Shown one piece after another: positions 13,572 to 16,699 of a stretch of 16,699 nucleotides of DNA. The translations under genes and the position numbers were made by a program. The DNA is from CAZYSK01 sp964649415 (lineage in GTDB: Bacteria; Chloroflexota; Anaerolineae; B4-G1), in the NCBI GenBank assembly GCA_964649415.1, contig CAZYSK010000109.1, positions 1 to 16,699 on the forward strand. Direction: 5' to 3'. The notes below the pieces were generated by a model. It was not told the origin of the DNA. It did not search any database and saw only the letters and a program-made list of their open reading frames with translations. Within the stretch, counting starts at the first letter, position 1, and every line of letters starts with the position of its first letter.

Positions 13572-15218
13572 ATGACTGAGAAACCGCGCATCACTCCCGT
13601 GGGCGGCCTGGGGGAAGTCGGCAAGAACATGCTGAGCATTGAATACGGCCGCAACATCATCATCGTGGACGTGGGCATCATGTTTCCCGAGTCGGACATG
13701 CTTGGGATTGACTACATCATCCCCGATTGGGGATACCTGCGCGAAAAGAAGGATCTAATACGCGCCGTTATCATTACACATGGCCACGAGGATCACATCG
13801 GTGGGCTTTCTCACTTCCTCGAGGAGTTCAACGTCCCGGTCTACGCTACGCGGCTGACCCGCGGACTAATCGAGGTCAAACTGCGACAGAGACACGTCCT
13901 CGAGCAGGCCCAACTGAATACGTTCGCCCCCGGCGACGTGGTTGAGATAGGCCCCTTCACCATCGAGCCCTATCACGTCTGCCATTCCATCCCCGATGGC
14001 GTGGGGCTGGGCATCACAACGCCGGCTGGCTTGATCGTGCACAGCGGCGACTTTAAATTCGACCACACACCAGTGGACGGCTGGCCCACCGACTACGCCA
14101 AGCTGGCCGAATTCAGCGGTCGCGGCGTATTGGCGCTTCTGTCGGACAGTACCAATGCCAATCGCGCCGGCTCGACCCCCTCAGAGGCCGTTCTGAGCGA
14201 CGCGTTCCACCAGTTGATGCGCCAAGCCCCCGGCCGACTGATCGTGGCGACCTTCGCTTCGCTCATTTCGCGCATTCAGCAGGTCGTAGACGTAGCCGCC
14301 GAGCATGGCCGCAAGATCGCCATCGCCGGGAGGACTATGGCGGAGAACACCAAGATGGCCCGCCAACTGGGCTACCTCAAGGTTCCCGATGGCATGCTGC
14401 TCTCGCTGGGTGAGATCAAGAAGGTGCCCGCCCGTGAGACAGTCATCATGGCGACAGGCTCCCAGGGTGAGCCGATGGCCGTTCTGGGCCGTCTGGCAGT
14501 CGGGCAACACTCCTCACTGCGCATCCAAGAGAAGGACACGGTGGTACTATCCTCGCACACGATCCCCGGCAACGAGGAACTGATTCACCGTGTGATCAAT
14601 CGCCTGTTCCAAAGAGGTGCAGACGTGCGCTATGATCCGCTGGCTCCCGTGCACGTATCGGGCCACGCCAGTCAGGAGGAGCAGAAACTACTGATCAACA
14701 TACTTCGTCCGCGCTTCTTCATCCCCATTCACGGCGAGTTGCGGCACCTCAGGCAGCACGGCAACCTCGCACACCAAGTCGGCATCCCCGAGGAGAACAT
14801 CGGCGTGGTCGAGAACGGCTATGTGCTGACCTTGAGCGAGCGACTGGAGATCGGAGAGCGCTTGCCCGGTGGATACGTCTTCGTAGATGGAACGCGCGTA
14901 GGCGAGATTGGGCCCAGGTTGATGCGCGAACGGGAAGCGCTGGGACGAAACGGTTTCGTGGCCCCTATCATCCGCTACAATCGCCAGACGGGTCGGCCCG
15001 TGGGAGATCCGCGTCTGATCACACGTGGCTTCGTCTTCGCCCCCGACGCGGAAGACCTGATGGCCCAGGCCAAACAGGTCACCTTGTCCGCGGCATCGGC
15101 CAAGCCTGGAACCCCCCCGGAGCAGGTTGAGAAGCAGATACAGACAGCTCTATCGAGATTCCTGTACAAGGAAACCAGAAGTCGCCCCATCGTGATTCCA
15201 GAGGCGATAGAGGTATGA
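13572..15218 (+). CDS. rnj: Ribonuclease J
   Basis: A 548-residue metallo-beta-lactamase/beta-CASP ribonuclease with 5'-to-3' exonuclease and endonuclease activity in mRNA decay and rRNA maturation. The zinc motif HGHEDH is at residues 70-75; HSGDFKFDHTPVDG and LLSDSTNANRAGSTPSE follow. The beta-CASP part shows MATGSQGEP and HVSGHASQEEQKLL, and PRFFIPIHGELRHL gives the later metal histidine. A C-terminal domain follows, as in standard RNase J. The ATG at 13572 has GGAG nine bases upstream. It follows lon on the same strand but has its own promoter and long leader after the lon terminator. Its stop is only 14 bp from the convergent amidohydrolase stop, with no terminator in between. Confidence 0.96.
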   Translation: MTEKPRITPVGGLGEVGKNMLSIEYGRNIIIVDVGIMFPESDMLGIDYIIPDWGYLREKKDLIRAVIITHGHEDHIGGLSHFLEEFNVPVYATRLTRGLIEVKLRQRHVLEQAQLNTFAPGDVVEIGPFTIEPYHVCHSIPDGVGLGITTPAGLIVHSGDFKFDHTPVDGWPTDYAKLAEFSGRGVLALLSDSTNANRAGSTPSEAVLSDAFHQLMRQAPGRLIVATFASLISRIQQVVDVAAEHGRKIAIAGRTMAENTKMARQLGYLKVPDGMLLSLGEIKKVPARETVIMATGSQGEPMAVLGRLAVGQHSSLRIQEKDTVVLSSHTIPGNEELIHRVINRLFQRGADVRYDPLAPVHVSGHASQEEQKLLINILRPRFFIPIHGELRHLRQHGNLAHQVGIPEENIGVVENGYVLTLSERLEIGERLPGGYVFVDGTRVGEIGPRLMREREALGRNGFVAPIIRYNRQTGRPVGDPRLITRGFVFAPDAEDLMAQAKQVTLSAASAKPGTPPEQVEKQIQTALSRFLYKETRSRPIVIPEAIEV

Positions 15219-15232
15219 AGTAACCGGGGTAG

Positions 15233-16591
15233 TCAGACCCGCCGCCACACCTGCGCCGCCAACTCTCGCGCACGCGTGGTAATCGCTTCCTCGTCGAGCG
15301 CCAATATGTGACGGTCACGCATCAGCACCCGCCCGGTGCAGACGGTGGCCGTCACCGCGGATGCCTCGACACCGAAGATCAGATGCCACGGCAGGTTGGC
15401 CGCCGTCAACGGAGTCGTGGGGTGGTAGTCCAGGAAGACCAAATCCGCGCTAGCGCCCTCGCGCAACTCGCCTAGTTCCGTCTCCGGCCAGAAAACACGC
15501 GCCAGGCGCGCGTTGTCGGTGTAGGCCAAGCGCATCACCAGATCGCCGGGCATCGCTCGAGGGTCGCGCTGGGCCAGCTTATGCACCAGGTACGCCGCCT
15601 TCATCTCAGCGAACATCTGGTTAGAGAAACCATCGTTGCCCAGGCCAACGTTCACCCCGGCGCGGAGCATCGCTTCGACCGGTGCCACTCCCACACCGTT
15701 GTTCATGTTGGAGCGCGGCTGGTGTGTGACCCAGGCGCCAGTCTCCGCCAACAGGGCGATTTCGCTCTCGTCCACGTGAACGCAGTGAACGGCCAGCGTG
15801 CGGGGGCCCAGGACGCCGGCATCGTGCAGACGGCGGACGACCCGCTGGCCGCACTTGCGCAGCGAATCCTCCTGGTCAGCGATACCCTCGGCGACGTGGA
15901 TATGAAAGCCCAGGCCCAAACCCGCCCCGGCGGCGACGCAGTCGGCCAGCGTTCCGTCAGATAGCGTCAGCGACGCGTGCAGACCGAAGCTGCTCGCGAC
16001 TTGGGCCGTGGGGCCGGAGCGCAGGGCCTTCGCAAAGCGTACATTTTCCGCGATGCCGGCCTGGGCTCGCGAGGTCCCGTCGCGATCGGTGACCTCGTAG
16101 CACAGGCAGGCCCGCAGGCCCGCCTCCTGCACCGCTTCAGCGATCGCGTCGAGCGACCCCGGGATTGCGTTGGGGCTGGCGTGATGGTCAATCAGCGTGC
16201 ACGTGCCGTGCCGGATTGCATCTATCAGGCAGACCAGTGCCGAGTAGCGCACATCCTCCAACGTGAGCGCTTTGTCCAACCGCCACCAGAGCCGATCGAG
16301 GATCTGGGTGAAGTCAGCAGGTGGGTCGCCTGGGATAGCCATGCCGCGGGCGAAGGCCCCGTAGAAGTGCGTGTGGGCACAGATGGAAGCGGGGAGCACC
16401 AATTGGCCAGCCGCGTCCCAGCGCTCTGCCCCAGGATAACGCGCAGCTAACTCGGCAGTCGTGCCCAGTGCAGCGATACGGCCATGCCTGACGAGCATTG
16501 CGCCGTCCTCGATGATGCGAGGGGAACTGCCCAGCGTAGCCAGGCGAGCGTGTGTGATCAGCAGCCGGGACCCATTTTCTTTTGTCGCCAT
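15233..16591 (-). CDS. ssnA: SsnA-like amidohydrolase
   Basis: A 452-residue member of the amidohydrolase superfamily, close in length to E. coli SsnA (about 442). The metal motif SICAHTHFYGAF holds H73 and H75; the later metal and catalytic residues fit H232 and E235 (HIHVAE), H269 (AVHCVH) and D320 (GLGND). The LDRLWWRLDKALT segment and CYEVTDRDG are characteristic of the SsnA branch. Related enzymes deaminate or hydrolyse cyclic amidines (chlorohydrolase/guanine deaminase-like); the substrate of SsnA proteins is not established. The ATG at 16591 is chosen because AGGAGG lies seven bases upstream; an upstream ATG-like start at 16645 would precede the promoter. No selenium or purine catabolism genes are visible nearby within the window, though the window ends 108 bp upstream. 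Confidence 0.85.
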   Translation of the reverse strand: MATKENGSRLLITHARLATLGSSPRIIEDGAMLVRHGRIAALGTTAELAARYPGAERWDAAGQLVLPASICAHTHFYGAFARGMAIPGDPPADFTQILDRLWWRLDKALTLEDVRYSALVCLIDAIRHGTCTLIDHHASPNAIPGSLDAIAEAVQEAGLRACLCYEVTDRDGTSRAQAGIAENVRFAKALRSGPTAQVASSFGLHASLTLSDGTLADCVAAGAGLGLGFHIHVAEGIADQEDSLRKCGQRVVRRLHDAGVLGPRTLAVHCVHVDESEIALLAETGAWVTHQPRSNMNNGVGVAPVEAMLRAGVNVGLGNDGFSNQMFAEMKAAYLVHKLAQRDPRAMPGDLVMRLAYTDNARLARVFWPETELGELREGASADLVFLDYHPTTPLTAANLPWHLIFGVEASAVTATVCTGRVLMRDRHILALDEEAITTRARELAAQVWRRV

Positions 16592-16614
16592 CACTGTTCC
16601 TCCTGTGTCTTCAT

Positions 16615-16642
16615 ATTGTAATCGATTGCTCAAATGCCGCAA
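16615..16642 (-). promoter_or_regulatory. Promoter of the SsnA-like gene
   Basis: On the minus strand TTGCGG (16637-16642), 16 bp, then TACAAT (16615-16620). The predicted start near 16608 leaves a short leader of about 17 nt containing AGGAGG before the ATG at 16591. Confidence 0.55.
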
Positions 16643-16699
16643 CATCGGGCTTTCGCAGCGAATAGCGCAACCCAGCTAGACCGAAGCCGCAACCCAGGG

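Overview
The window is about 16.7 kb of GC-rich, densely coded bacterial DNA. Gene content and repeat style suggest a Chloroflexota (Anaerolineae/Caldilineae-like) genome. This is an inference from protein character (archaeal-style TruD, Lon, RNase J, an SsnA-type amidohydrolase, GH25 with SH3, a G5/beta-propeller lipoprotein next to an O-antigen-ligase-like protein) and from typical low-complexity inserts. No rRNA, tRNA, CRISPR array, transposase or integrase is visible.

Layout. (1) 60-2085, minus strand: TruD pseudouridine synthase followed by a macro-domain protein, read from a strong sigma-A-type promoter at 2102-2130. (2) 2263-3381, plus: an M50 site-2 protease with a CBS pair, ending at a strong hairpin at 3407-3436. 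(3) 3582-8354, minus: a tightly coupled three-gene operon, lipoprotein (DUF348, G5, PD40 propeller) > O-antigen-ligase-like membrane protein > DUF4230 protein, with a near-leaderless promoter. (4) 8402-9337, minus: a ketopantoate-reductase-family protein lacking two expected substrate asparagines. (5) 9489-10346, minus: a GH25 muramidase with an SH3 tail and no signal peptide. (6) 10720-13197, plus: Lon protease, divergent from GH25. (7) 13572-15218, plus: RNase J behind a roughly 200-nt leader predicted to be structured. (8) 15233-16591, minus: an SsnA-like amidohydrolase, convergent with RNase J.

The most unusual signal is a set of dispersed short repeats placed in frame inside genes. A 36-bp tandem unit built on the palindrome GCGCCATCGGAATGGCGC occurs six times inside truD (986-1201) and twice in the opposite gene-relative orientation inside the ligase gene (4583-4654). 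The ligase also carries two pyrimidine-rich inserts (5516-5572, 5872-6004) and a stretch of GTCCGC/GACGCACG repeats (4478-4563). The latter repeat family recurs, inverted relative to the gene, in the linker of the neighbouring lipoprotein (7525-7700). All inserts keep the reading frame and appear to fall in loops or linkers. The palindrome variants keep stem pairing by G-U wobble in the mRNA sense, which raises the possibility of an RNA-level role.

Functionally the window mixes RNA maintenance (TruD, RNase J), proteolysis (M50 S2P, Lon), ADP-ribose metabolism (macro domain), envelope/polysaccharide functions (lipoprotein, ligase-like protein, DUF4230, GH25) and small-molecule enzymes (PanE-like, SsnA-like).
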